DNA of 64,000 nt from JASHVB01 sp035508435 (GTDB taxonomy: Bacteria; Pseudomonadota; Alphaproteobacteria; Acetobacterales; Acetobacteraceae): NCBI GenBank assembly GCA_035508435.1, contig DATJNA010000197.1, positions 62,001-126,000 of the forward strand. Direction: 5' to 3'. The stretch's first letter is position 1, and every line of letters starts with the position of its first letter. A model generated the notes under the pieces. The model did no database searches. It saw only the letters and a program-made list of their open reading frames with translations, and was not told the origin of the DNA. The translations under genes were made by a program, and so were the position numbers. Positions 1-8,402 of this stretch are shown here, piece by piece.

Positions 1-771
1 TTCGGACCGACCAACTATCTGGAGTTCAACCAGCGCAAGCCGCCACTCGGCGACGTGCGCGTCCGCCGCGCCATCTATCACGCGATCGACCGCAACTTCA
101 TCGTTGACAAGCTGCTGATGCAGCAGACGCGTCGGCTCGACGGCCCGTTCTATCATGCCAGCCCGTTCTTCGACGCGTCCGCGCTGCATCAATACGACTA
201 CGACCTGGCCACCGCCAACAAACTGCTCGATGAAGCCGGGCTGCCCAGAAAAGCCGGCGGCATGCGCTTCGCCCTGACCCTGGACTGGATACCGGACGCC
301 AACGTGAACAGCCAGGCGCCGGTCGCGCAGTTCCTGAAGCCGCAGCTTGCCAAGGTGGGCATCGACATCACCCTGCGCGCAAGCCCCGACTTCGCCACCT
401 GGGCCAGCCGCGTGTCGAACTGGGAGCATGAGCTTTCGATGAACGGGATCTGGAACTGGCCGGACCCGGTGATCGGCGTGCACCGCGCCTACCTGTGCAG
501 CAATCAGCACCAGGGCGTGATCTGGTCCAACACCGAAGGCTACTGCAACCAGCAGCTCGATGCGGTGATGGCAGCAGCGGCGCGCGAGACCGATCTGGCG
601 AAGCGCAAGGCGCTCTATCGGACATTCCAGCAGATCACCACCAGCGACGTGCCGTTCGCCTGGACCAACGAAGAGCCGCTGTTCACGATCTATGACGTCA
701 AGCTCGACGGATTGCCATTGAGCGTCTGGGGCGCGATGGCGCCGTTCGATGAGATGCGGTGGAAGGCGTAG
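1..771 (+). CDS. Peptide/nickel-type ABC transporter substrate-binding protein, 3' part
   Basis: The reading frame is open from the first base of the window, so the N-terminal half, including the signal peptide, lies outside. The visible 256 residues are the C-terminal lobe of a family 5 extracellular solute-binding protein: the segment around RRAIYHAIDRN, LLDEAGL at about residues 76-82 and the closing PLSVWGAMAPFDE are typical. It is a clear paralogue of the binding protein encoded at 6784-8376 on the other strand, which ends with the same pattern. It would act in the periplasm, handing peptides or similar ligands to an inner-membrane ABC permease. The gene is convergent with the SDR gene that follows and separated from it by a large inverted repeat. 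Confidence 0.9.
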   Translation, partial: FGPTNYLEFNQRKPPLGDVRVRRAIYHAIDRNFIVDKLLMQQTRRLDGPFYHASPFFDASALHQYDYDLATANKLLDEAGLPRKAGGMRFALTLDWIPDANVNSQAPVAQFLKPQLAKVGIDITLRASPDFATWASRVSNWEHELSMNGIWNWPDPVIGVHRAYLCSNQHQGVIWSNTEGYCNQQLDAVMAAAARETDLAKRKALYRTFQQITTSDVPFAWTNEEPLFTIYDVKLDGLPLSVWGAMAPFDEMRWKA

Positions 772-776
772 CTGCT

Positions 777-877
777 GTCATGGCGAGGCGCGTAGCGACG
801 CAGCCGTCCCGGTCACGAGAGCGCGTCCGGCATCGGTCCGACCGGGATGGCGTTGTCGCTGCGCGCCTCGTCATGAC
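777..877. repeat. Long imperfect inverted repeat of the dispersed TGTCATNGCGAG family
   Basis: Arms of 37 bases at 777-813 and 841-877 are complementary with about seven mismatches, around a 27-base loop. The outer ends are GTCATGGCGAGG and CCTCGTCATGAC. It lies between convergent genes, so it may serve both as a bidirectional terminator. The same kind of arm recurs at 6627-6738, 35457-35642, 42614-42718 and 54682-54736. Confidence 0.8.
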
Positions 878-889
878 AGGGGGCGGGCA

Positions 890-1648
890 TCAGTTCATCC
901 AGCGTCCGCCGTCGATCACCAGGGTCTGGCCGGTGATGAATCGCGCCTCATCGCTGGCCAGGAATGTCACCGCCGCCGCCACGTCCTGCGGCTCGCCGAC
1001 GAACCCGACCGGAGTTTCCCGGATCAGCCGCTCGATCACCTCGCGCGGCATCCGGTCATGCGCCCGCGTCGCGATGGCGCCCGGCGCCACCACGTTCACC
1101 GTGATACCGCGCGGCGCAACTTCGCGGGCCAGCGCGCGGGTGAAGCCGATCACCCCCATCTTCGCCGCGACGTAATCGGCCAGCCCGGCATCGCCCACCA
1201 GCGCCGTCTCGCTCGACATGTTGACGATGCGGCCGCGCCCGCGCGCGATCATCCCCGGCACCACCAGGCGCGAGGCGCGCATGGTGGTCATCAGCGTGAT
1301 CTCGACCACGAAGCGCCAGGTCTCCTCCTGCGACACGTCGAACATGCTGGCGCGCTCGCGAGCGCTCTGGCCGACATTGTTGAACAATACGTCGACCGGG
1401 CCGAGCTTCGCCTCCAGGTCGCGGAAGAAGCCGGTCAGCACCGCCCCGTCCCTGCAGTCGCCCACCATGCGGAACACGCGCTCGTCATTGGGGAACGCGG
1501 CGGCCAGCGTGTCGGCTTCGCAGTCGATCACCGCCAGCGCGGCGCCCTCCGCCTGGAAGCGGCGCGCGGTCGCCGCGCCGATCCCGTTGGCCGCGCCGGT
1601 GACGGCGACCACCTTGCCGGCAAACCGCCGCATGCCTGAGTCGTTCAT
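890..1648 (-). CDS. SDR family NAD(P)-dependent oxidoreductase
   Basis: Classical short-chain dehydrogenase of 252 residues. The N-terminal Rossmann motif TGAANGIG binds the dinucleotide, NNVG follows, and the active site shows NMSS and YVAAK (Ser-Tyr-Lys). The C-terminus ends with the usual VIDGG. I chose the ATG at 1648 because AGGGG lies 9 bases upstream and it begins just after the stop of the preceding SDR gene; an in-frame start at 1693 would overlap that gene. It is the last gene of the minus-strand peptide-transport operon. The substrate cannot be told from the sequence. Confidence 0.88.
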   Translation of the reverse strand: MNDSGMRRFAGKVVAVTGAANGIGAATARRFQAEGAALAVIDCEADTLAAAFPNDERVFRMVGDCRDGAVLTGFFRDLEAKLGPVDVLFNNVGQSARERASMFDVSQEETWRFVVEITLMTTMRASRLVVPGMIARGRGRIVNMSSETALVGDAGLADYVAAKMGVIGFTRALAREVAPRGITVNVVAPGAIATRAHDRMPREVIERLIRETPVGFVGEPQDVAAAVTFLASDEARFITGQTLVIDGGRWMN

Positions 1649-1661
1649 CGCCGCGCGCCCC

Positions 1662-2420
1662 TCAATGGAAGGTCCGTCCGCCATCCACCGCAAGCGCGAT
1701 CCCGGTGACGAACGAGGACTCCATACTGCTCAGCCACAGGATCGCATCGGCGATCTCGGCGGGCTGGGCGATCCGGCGCAGGGCGTAGCGGCTTTCGATC
1801 AGGGCGCGGGCGGCCTGCGGATCGGGCCGACCGCGCCAGGACAGCTCCAGCATCGGCGTGTCCACCGCGCCCGGGCACACCGCGTTGACCCGGATGCCGT
1901 CACCGGCGAGCTCCCTTGCCAGCACCTTGCCCAGCATGATCAGCCCCGCCTTTGAGGCAGCGTAGGCGGCGCGCCCCTCCAGCGGAAACAGGCCGGCGCC
2001 GGACGCCACGTTGACGATGGTCGCGGCCGCCGCGCGCCGCAAATGCGGAATCGCGGCGCGGCACACCCGCATGCTCCCGGTCAGGTTGACCGCCAACACC
2101 TTGTCCCACTCCGCGTCGGCCATGTCGGCGAGCGAGCGGTCCAGGTCGATGCCGGCCGCGTTCACCACGCCGTCGAGTCCACCCAGTGCCGCCACGCTTC
2201 GCGCGATGGCGGTCGCGACCGAAGCGGTGTCGGTGACATCCGCGGCGACGAAGACGTGCGGCGCACCAAGCCTGGCCTCGGCGCGCAGGCCGGCCTCATG
2301 GTCGCGGTCCAGCAGAGCGACGCCGGCGCCCTCACGCGCAAACCGTTCCGCGCAGGCGAAGCCGATGCCACCGCCGGCGCCGGTCACCAGGATGCGCCGG
2401 CCGTCCACGCGTCCCGTCAT
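1662..2420 (-). CDS. SDR family oxidoreductase, second copy
   Basis: A second classical SDR of 252 residues, divergent in sequence from its downstream neighbour. It has the nucleotide motif TGAGGGIG near residue 13, NAAG, NVASGAG and the catalytic YAASK, and ends AVDGGRTFH. The ATG at 2420 has a strong GGAGG 6 bases upstream. The start region is duplicated 65 bases upstream (see the repeat at 2402-2504), creating a 22-codon reading frame whose TGA overlaps this ATG. Two SDR genes ending a peptide-type ABC operon suggest that the imported compound is oxidised or reduced after uptake; this is inference from context. Confidence 0.87.
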   Translation of the reverse strand: MTGRVDGRRILVTGAGGGIGFACAERFAREGAGVALLDRDHEAGLRAEARLGAPHVFVAADVTDTASVATAIARSVAALGGLDGVVNAAGIDLDRSLADMADAEWDKVLAVNLTGSMRVCRAAIPHLRRAAAATIVNVASGAGLFPLEGRAAYAASKAGLIMLGKVLARELAGDGIRVNAVCPGAVDTPMLELSWRGRPDPQAARALIESRYALRRIAQPAEIADAILWLSSMESSFVTGIALAVDGGRTFH

Positions 2421-2504
2421 TCGCACCTCCGCACGTCCGCATCGGCCCTGGTGACGGCTCCGGCCACGTCCACGCGTCCCGTCATTCGCACCTCCGCACG
2501 TCCG
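2402..2504. repeat. 38-bp direct repeat duplicating an SDR translation start
   Basis: Bases 2402-2439 and 2467-2504 are identical over 38 positions, offset 65. Each copy holds the SDR ribosome-binding site and the first codons (MTGRVD) on the minus strand. Because 65 is not a multiple of three the upstream ATG at 2485 is out of frame and yields a 22-residue product that ends in TGA overlapping the true ATG at 2420. Confidence 0.85.
2417..2485 (-). CDS. Possible 22-residue upstream mini-ORF created by a duplicated start
   Basis: The frame begins MTGRVDVAGAV and ends RRCE, with its own copy of the GGAGG site and a stop overlapping the SDR start as ATGA. It exists because of the 38-bp duplication. 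It probably has no function as a protein, but it could feed ribosomes to the SDR start by translational coupling. Translation is not demonstrated. Confidence 0.35.
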   Translation of the reverse strand: MTGRVDVAGAVTRADADVRRCE

Positions 2505-2534
2505 GCAACCTCCGCGCCCACGGCGACGCGGCAC

Positions 2535-3599
2535 TCAACATGCCGCATCGCATGGCTGCGCCAGCGCCGGCACGGCCGTGTCGAACACGGGTTGCTCCAA
2601 CTCGCCGATGCGGTGGCAGGCTGCCAGATGTGCTGGTCCGACGGCGTGCAACAACGGTTCCTCGGTGCGGCAGCGGTCCGTCGCGAACGGGCAGCGTGCC
2701 GCGAAGCGGCAGCCGGGCGGCAGATCGATCGGACTCGGCGGCTCGCCGCGCACCAGATGCCGCCGCCGCAGCGCCTCGCGCGACGCCCCCGCCGGGACAG
2801 CGGCCGAGATCAGCGACCAGCTATAGGGATGCCGCGGGCGCGCGAAGAACTCGGGCGCCGGCGCTTGTTCCACGATCTGCCCCAGATACATCACGGCCAC
2901 GTCGTCACAGACGTACTGCACCACGCCAAGATCGTGCGAGATGAAGATGTAGGCCAGGCCACGCTCGGACTGCAGACACTTCAGCAAATTCAGAATCTGC
3001 GCCTGGATCGCGACGTCCAGCGCCGAGACCGCCTCATCGCAGACGATCAGTTCCGGCTGGGTGGCGAGGGCGCGCGCGATGCAGACGCGCTGGCGCTGGC
3101 CGCCGGAGAACTGGTGCGGGAACAAACCCGCGGCGTCGGGCGGCAGTCCTACCGCGGCCAGCAGCGTGGCCACGCGTTCGGCCGCGGCGTGGCGGGACAG
3201 GCCCTCCAGCAAGCGGATCGGCTCGGCGATCAGCTCCCCGGCCCGCCGCCGCGGATCCAGAGACGAAAACGGATCCTGGAAGATCATCTGGATGTGGCGG
3301 CGGGCCTGGCGCAACGCCTTGCCGCGCAAGGCGAGGAAATCCGCGCCGTCGAGCATGACTGCGCCGGCGGTCGCGTGCACCAGGCGCATCACCGCCAGGG
3401 CCGCGGTCGATTTGCCGGAGCCGGATTCGCCGACGATGCCGAAGCTTCGCCCGCGCGCGACGGTGAAGCTGATGCCGTCCACGGCGTGCACCACCGCGCC
3501 GCGCGCAGCTCCGGCTGCCGGGAAATGCACCACCAGATCGTTCACCTCCAGCACCGGCTGATGCGGCAATGGCCGCGCAAGCATCGCCGCGCCCGTCAT
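2535..3599 (-). CDS. Peptide ABC transporter ATP-binding protein (DppF/OppF type)
   Basis: A 354-residue ABC ATPase with Walker A GESGSGKST, signature SGGQRQR, Walker B LIVCDEAVSALD and the C-terminal oligopeptide/dipeptide transporter extension carrying the cysteine pattern CRFAARCPFATDRC. It energises transport together with the OppD-type ATPase just upstream. The ATG at 3599 overlaps the upstream stop as ATGA, which supports this start over longer in-frame options. Membership of the peptide/nickel family is secure; the ligand is not known. Confidence 0.92.
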   Translation of the reverse strand: MTGAAMLARPLPHQPVLEVNDLVVHFPAAGAARGAVVHAVDGISFTVARGRSFGIVGESGSGKSTAALAVMRLVHATAGAVMLDGADFLALRGKALRQARRHIQMIFQDPFSSLDPRRRAGELIAEPIRLLEGLSRHAAAERVATLLAAVGLPPDAAGLFPHQFSGGQRQRVCIARALATQPELIVCDEAVSALDVAIQAQILNLLKCLQSERGLAYIFISHDLGVVQYVCDDVAVMYLGQIVEQAPAPEFFARPRHPYSWSLISAAVPAGASREALRRRHLVRGEPPSPIDLPPGCRFAARCPFATDRCRTEEPLLHAVGPAHLAACHRIGELEQPVFDTAVPALAQPCDAAC

Positions 3600-4681
3600 G
3601 GCATTGCTCCGGGCATGTCGTTGCCGCCGCGACGCGGCGCAGCATCCGGCGTCCCCACACGCGATGCCGCCAAGGACGCGACAACGGCGTCGGCCAATGC
3701 CCCGGGATACCGGCAGGCGACCGCATGCCCCGGCCGATGCTCCTCCAGCGGTGGCTGCAGCCGCTCCCGGCACTGGTCGTCGGCACGTGGACAGCGGCCG
3801 GCGAAGGCGCAGACGCTGGCCCGCTGGCCCAGCGGCGGCACCAGCCCCGGGATTTCCAGCAACGCCGGCCGTGGGTCCGCCGCGGTGGTCCCCAGGCGCA
3901 AACGCGGCGTGGCCGCCATCAGTGCGGCGGCATAGGGATGCAGCGGCGTCTCCAGCACATGCCGCGTGGCACCTTGCTCGACGCAGCGGCCGGCATACAG
4001 CACCGCCACGCTGTCCGCGATGTCGGCCACGGTGCCCAGATCATGCGTGATCAGCAGGATCGCGGTGCCCATCTCCTGCTGCAATTGCTGCAACAGGTCG
4101 AACACTTCCGCCTGCACCGTCACGTCCAGCGCGGTGGTCGGCTCATCGGCGATCAGCACTTGCGGCCGGCAGGCCAGCGCCATGGCGATCATCACCCGCT
4201 GGCGCATGCCGCCGGAAAGCTGGTGCGGATAGGCCCGTAACCGGCTCTCGGCGGCGGGAATCTGCACCGCCTTGAGCATCGCCAGCGCGCGGTCCAGCGC
4301 GTCGCGCCGGTTCAGGTTCTGGTGCTGCCGCAGCGCCTCGGTGATCTGGTCGCCGACGGTGTAGACCGGGTTCAGCGCGGTCATCGGCTCCTGAAAGATC
4401 ATCGACATGGCGCTGCCGCGCAGCGAGCGCAGGCGGGCGGGGCTGGCGGCTGCGATATCCTCGCCGCAGAGCACGATGCGGCCGCCGGTGCGGCGAAATC
4501 CATCCGGCAGCAGGCCCATCAGCGCGAGCGCCGTCATGCTCTTGCCGCAGCCGGACTCGCCGACCAGGGCGATGATGCGGCCGGCCTCGACGCTGAACGA
4601 CAGATGCTCCAGCACCGCGGCATCGCCCAGCGGCGTCTTCAGCACCACGGTCAGGTCCTGCACGTCCAGGATCGGGGCCAC
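3596..4681 (-). CDS. Peptide ABC transporter ATP-binding protein (DppD/OppD type)
   Basis: A 361-residue ABC ATPase with Walker A GESGCGKS, Q-loop region MIFQEPM, signature LSGGMRQRV, Walker B VLIADEPTTALD and the C-terminal motif CAFAGRCPRADDQC. It pairs with the ATPase encoded downstream to form the heterodimeric motor of the permease. A GTG start at 4681 lies one base after the stop of the permease gene. Both ATPases keep all catalytic motifs, so the transporter looks functional. Confidence 0.92.
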   Translation of the reverse strand: MAPILDVQDLTVVLKTPLGDAAVLEHLSFSVEAGRIIALVGESGCGKSMTALALMGLLPDGFRRTGGRIVLCGEDIAAASPARLRSLRGSAMSMIFQEPMTALNPVYTVGDQITEALRQHQNLNRRDALDRALAMLKAVQIPAAESRLRAYPHQLSGGMRQRVMIAMALACRPQVLIADEPTTALDVTVQAEVFDLLQQLQQEMGTAILLITHDLGTVADIADSVAVLYAGRCVEQGATRHVLETPLHPYAAALMAATPRLRLGTTAADPRPALLEIPGLVPPLGQRASVCAFAGRCPRADDQCRERLQPPLEEHRPGHAVACRYPGALADAVVASLAASRVGTPDAAPRRGGNDMPGAMP

Positions 4682-4682
4682 G

Positions 4683-5600
4683 TCAGTGCCGCTCCCGGAA
4701 GCGCGGGTTCAGCGCGTCGTTGATCGCATCGCCGATCAGGCTGATCGCCAGCACGGCGAGAAAGATGGCGCCCCCCGGCAGCAGCACGGTCCACCATGCA
4801 TCCAGCGCATATTCCCTGTTCTGGCCCAACATCAGGCCCCAGCTCATAACGTTCGGATCGCCCAGGCCGAGGAAACTCAGTCCCCCCTCGAACAAGATCG
4901 CCGTGCCGATCGCCAGCGTCGCAGCAACGATGATGGGCGGGGCGGCATTCGGCAGGATGACGCGGCCCATCAGATACAGCGGCCCTGCCCCGCCGGCGCG
5001 CGCCGCCTTAACGTAATCCAGCCCGCGGATGCGCAGGAATTCGGCCCGCGTGAGCCGGGCGGCCGGCGGCCAGGAGACGATGCCAATGGCGATCGTGGTG
5101 ATCGACAGGTGCTGCCCGAACAACGTCACCAGCACCATGGCAAACAACAGCGTAGGCAGCACCTGGAAGAATTCGGTGACCTTCATCAGCAATGCATCCG
5201 TGCGGTCACCGAAATAGCCGGCAAACGCGCCGATGGTCACGCCGATGAAGATCGTGATCCCAGCAGCAACCACGCCAACCGTCATGCTGGCGCGGCCGCC
5301 GTGCAGCAGTCCCGCCAGGACGTCGCGGCCCAGATAGTCGGTGCCCAGGATCGGATCGCCGCCGGGCAGCGTGAACGGCGCGCCGACGATATCGAACGGA
5401 TCGACCGGATAGAGATACGGCCCGATCAGCGTTGCCGCCACGAGGCAGAAGAAAATCACCAGCCCGAACATTCCGGCGGGATTGCGGATGTAGAGCCGAA
5501 CGGCCTCGACCACCGGCGCATGCCCTGGCCTGGCGGCCTGTGGTTCGTCGGCCAGTACGGCCGGCCGCGGCGGCGTGGCGGAAGCCGTGGTGGCGCTCAC
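4683..5600 (-). CDS. Peptide ABC transporter permease (DppC/OppC type)
   Basis: A 305-residue inner-membrane protein of the binding-protein-dependent permease family. A hydrophilic N-terminus is followed by a first membrane span (FGLVIFFCLVAATLIG), the segment PILGTDYLGRDVLAGLLHGG that is typical of DppC, and several further spans. The EAA-loop region lies near AARAGGAGPLYLMGRVILPN. The GTG start at 5600 overlaps the upstream permease stop as GTGA, so the two permeases are translationally coupled. Confidence 0.92.
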   Translation of the reverse strand: MSATTASATPPRPAVLADEPQAARPGHAPVVEAVRLYIRNPAGMFGLVIFFCLVAATLIGPYLYPVDPFDIVGAPFTLPGGDPILGTDYLGRDVLAGLLHGGRASMTVGVVAAGITIFIGVTIGAFAGYFGDRTDALLMKVTEFFQVLPTLLFAMVLVTLFGQHLSITTIAIGIVSWPPAARLTRAEFLRIRGLDYVKAARAGGAGPLYLMGRVILPNAAPPIIVAATLAIGTAILFEGGLSFLGLGDPNVMSWGLMLGQNREYALDAWWTVLLPGGAIFLAVLAISLIGDAINDALNPRFRERH

Positions 5601-6577
5601 GCGCGGCCCGTCCGGATGCGCGGATCGATCACGCGATAGACGACGTCGGTGATCAGGTTGGCGACGATCACCAGGATGGCAGAAAACAACAGGATGCCCA
5701 ACAAGGTCGGATAGTCGCGCCGCAGAATCGAATCGAACGCCAGACGCCCAAGGCCGGGCCAGGCGAACACGGTTTCCACCAGCACGGCGCCGGCGAAGAT
5801 CTGGCCGAATTGCAGGCCAACGATGGTGACCAGCGGGATCAGCGCGTTGCGCAGCGCATGCTTCAGCACCACCCGCCGTTCGGGCAGGCCCTTGGCCCGC
5901 GCGGTGCGGACGTAATCGGCCTGCAGCGCCTCGATCATGCTGGCCCGCATAAAGCGGCTGTATTGCGCGACATAGACGATGGCAAGCGTCGTCGCGGGCA
6001 GCACGAGATGCTTCGCAACATCGGCGATATGCGCCAGGCCGGTTGACGGATAGGCGGGATCGTCCATGCCGGCGACCGGCAGGACCGGCCAGATGGAGGC
6101 GAACAACACCAGCAGCATGAGCCCCGTCCAGAACACCGGTGCGGCGTAACCCGCGATCGAGATCACCGACACGATCTGATTCAGCAGGCCATGCGGCCGT
6201 CGCGCACTGACGATGCCCAATCCCGCGCCGATCAGCACCGCCAGCACCAGCGCGGTCAGGATCAGCAGCATGGTCGCCGGCAGGCGGCTGAACACCAGGC
6301 GCAGCACCGGCTCGTTGAAATAGAACGAGAAGCCGAGATTGCCGTGCGCGACCTTGTCCAGATAGTCGATCAACTGGGCTCCCTCGCTGCGGTCCAGCCC
6401 GTATTCGGCCCTGATCTGCGCCATGATCCGCGGCGACGCGCCACCCATTTCTCCGGCAATGACCTGCGCCGGATCGCCGGGTGCGGCGTGGATGAGCACG
6501 AAATTCAGCACCACCACGGCCACCAGCAGGCCGAGCGAGTTCAGCATCGCTCGCAGCAAGGGACGCAGCGTCTTCAT
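5597..6577 (-). CDS. Peptide ABC transporter permease (DppB/OppB type)
   Basis: A 326-residue permease beginning MKTLRPLLRAMLNSLG. It shows the N-terminal DppB domain with the FVLIHAAPGDPAQVI segment, several membrane spans and the conserved loop YVRTARAKGLPERRVVLKHA that contacts the ATPase. The start at 6577 is chosen because the residues upstream in the same frame are arginine-rich and unlike the family. A 206-base gap to the binding-protein gene upstream contains a long inverted repeat. Confidence 0.9.
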   Translation of the reverse strand: MKTLRPLLRAMLNSLGLLVAVVVLNFVLIHAAPGDPAQVIAGEMGGASPRIMAQIRAEYGLDRSEGAQLIDYLDKVAHGNLGFSFYFNEPVLRLVFSRLPATMLLILTALVLAVLIGAGLGIVSARRPHGLLNQIVSVISIAGYAAPVFWTGLMLLVLFASIWPVLPVAGMDDPAYPSTGLAHIADVAKHLVLPATTLAIVYVAQYSRFMRASMIEALQADYVRTARAKGLPERRVVLKHALRNALIPLVTIVGLQFGQIFAGAVLVETVFAWPGLGRLAFDSILRRDYPTLLGILLFSAILVIVANLITDVVYRVIDPRIRTGRA

Positions 6578-6626
6578 GGCGCTGCGGCGCACGCGGCGAT
6601 CACCGGAGCGCGAGTCCCGCACCCGG

Positions 6627-6738
6627 TGTCGTTGCGAGGGTCCGCAAGGACCGAAGCAATCCCGGTCGGGAGTTTGCACGACCGCCGGCACATCCACCCG
6701 ATCGCGATTGCTGCGTCGCCGCGCGCCTCGCCACGACA
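6627..6738. repeat. Inverted repeat between binding-protein and permease genes
   Basis: The left arm begins TGTCGTTGCGAGG at 6627 and contains GAAGCAATCCC; the right arm ends CCTCGCCACGACA near 6738 and contains GATTGCTGCG. The arms belong to the same family as those at 777 and 42614. Sitting between the binding-protein gene and the permease genes, such a hairpin could stabilise the upstream mRNA and reduce read-through, a known way of making more binding protein than permease. That role is inferred. Confidence 0.7.
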
Positions 6739-6783
6739 GGCCCGGCGCGGCATCCGCGTCTCACGCCGCACCGGCAGCGGCGC

Positions 6784-8376
6784 CTACGCCGACCACGCCA
6801 GCTCGTCCAGCGGCGACAGCGAACCCCAGATCGATAGCGGCAAATGATTCAGCCGCTTGTCGTAGGCGCCATGGAACGGCGAGACATTGATGTACGCGAT
6901 CGGTGCATCGTCTACCACGATGTGCTGGAATTCCGCGTAAAGCGCCTTGCGCCGAGCGAGGTCCGGCTCGATGGCCGCCTGGTTCAACAGCGCGTCCACC
7001 TTCGGGTTGGAATACTGCTGAGTGTTCGTCCAAATCACGCCCTTGCGGATATTGCTGGTCAGGTAGGTGCGGGCGACGCCGATCACCGGGTCACCCCAGT
7101 TGAACACGTTGTCCATGGTCATGTCGAAGTCAAAGTTGGAGATGCGGTGCGCCCAGGTTGGGAAATCCGGCGCCGGCTGTTCTGTCACCACGATATCGAG
7201 ACGCTTGAACGCCGCCCGCAGGTATTCCGCCTGATTGCGCTGCTGGTCGTTGTCGCCGGGGATATATTGGATGGTGAACGTGCCGCGCGTGCCGTCGGCG
7301 CCCTTGGTCAGCCCCGCCTCATCGAGCAACTTCCTGGCGTGCGGGATGTCCAGCTTGTACGGGTTCAGCCCCTGCGCATAGAACGGCGATGACGGCACGA
7401 TCGGTCCCAGATCCGGCGTCGCCTCGTCGACCAGCAGCTTGGTGATGATGAAGTCGCGGTTCACCGCGTAAGCCAGCGCCTGCCGTACCCGCACATCGTT
7501 GAACGGCTTGCGGCCGGTATTGAACGCCAGCCAATTGATCGGACCCAGCCCTTCGAAGCCGCGGTCGGTCACAGACAGCCGCGGCGACTTGGTCAAACGC
7601 TCGACATCGCGCACCGTTGGCACGAACGGCAGCGCCGTGACCTCGCCTTGCTCCGCGGCGATCACCAGGCTCTCGGGATCGGGCACGATGCGGAACACGA
7701 TCCGGTCGAGCTTCGGGCGTCCGGGCAGAAAGAATTTGTCAAATTTCTCCAGTGCGATCGACTGGCCCTGCTGGTAGTCGACAAACCGGAACGGGCCGCA
7801 GCCGACCGGCTTCAGGTTGGCCGGATTGGTGTGGATATCCGCGCCGGCGCCATAGATGTGCTTCGGCAGGATCGGCATCAGCGCCGGCGACATGGTCAGC
7901 AGCAGTGCCGGATGCGGATGGGTCAGATGGATGATGACCGTGTGAGGGTCCGGCGTCGCCACGCCGGAAACCGGTGCCAGCATGGTCTGGAACGGATGGT
8001 CCGCCTTGATGATGCCGATGGTGAAGGCAACATCTTCCGAGGTGACCGGCGTGCCGTCATGAAATACGGCATGGCGCACCAGATGCAGCGTCACACTCAG
8101 ATGGTCCGGTGCGATGTCCCACGATTCCGCAAGGTACGGCTGCGGATTCCAGTTGTCGTCGTAGCGCAGCGGGCTGGCGAATACCTGGGTGGAGACCATG
8201 GCCGTCGCAACGCCCGACTGGATGGCGCCGTTGAAATGCCGCGGCACCTGGGTCGTGCCGATCACCAGCGGCGGGGTGACCACTGCGGCCTCGGCCTGGG
8301 CCGGCAGGCCATCCAGCAGCGGTGCCGCCAGCATCGACAGCGATCCTCGCAGGATCGAACGTTTGGTCAGGTGCAT
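6784..8376 (-). CDS. Peptide ABC transporter substrate-binding protein
   Basis: A 530-residue family 5 solute-binding protein, a normal length for the family. The N-terminus has basic residues followed by a hydrophobic stretch and a likely cleavage after the PAQAEA region, so it should be exported to the periplasm. Conserved features include LAESWDIAPDHLSVTLHLV, the HAVFHDGTPVTSEDV segment and LLDEAGL. It heads the minus-strand transporter operon. About 45 percent of residues look shared with the partial paralogue at 1-771 by eye, so the window carries two related ligand binders. Confidence 0.92.
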   Translation of the reverse strand: MHLTKRSILRGSLSMLAAPLLDGLPAQAEAAVVTPPLVIGTTQVPRHFNGAIQSGVATAMVSTQVFASPLRYDDNWNPQPYLAESWDIAPDHLSVTLHLVRHAVFHDGTPVTSEDVAFTIGIIKADHPFQTMLAPVSGVATPDPHTVIIHLTHPHPALLLTMSPALMPILPKHIYGAGADIHTNPANLKPVGCGPFRFVDYQQGQSIALEKFDKFFLPGRPKLDRIVFRIVPDPESLVIAAEQGEVTALPFVPTVRDVERLTKSPRLSVTDRGFEGLGPINWLAFNTGRKPFNDVRVRQALAYAVNRDFIITKLLVDEATPDLGPIVPSSPFYAQGLNPYKLDIPHARKLLDEAGLTKGADGTRGTFTIQYIPGDNDQQRNQAEYLRAAFKRLDIVVTEQPAPDFPTWAHRISNFDFDMTMDNVFNWGDPVIGVARTYLTSNIRKGVIWTNTQQYSNPKVDALLNQAAIEPDLARRKALYAEFQHIVVDDAPIAYINVSPFHGAYDKRLNHLPLSIWGSLSPLDELAWSA

Positions 8377-8402
8377 CGATCAGCCTCCACGCGATTGGTC
8401 TG

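Noticed and set aside
749..1639. 296-codon plus-strand frame over the first SDR gene
   Set aside because: Antisense to a gene with complete SDR motifs; composition is typical of a shadow frame.
2043..3935. Very long plus-strand open frame (630 codons)
   Set aside because: It is antisense to two intact ABC ATPase genes, is rich in Arg, His and Gln, and has no family signature; it is a by-product of high GC content.
4407..6847. Long plus-strand frames over the permease genes
   Set aside because: Antisense to DppB/DppC-type proteins with clear membrane and EAA-loop signatures.
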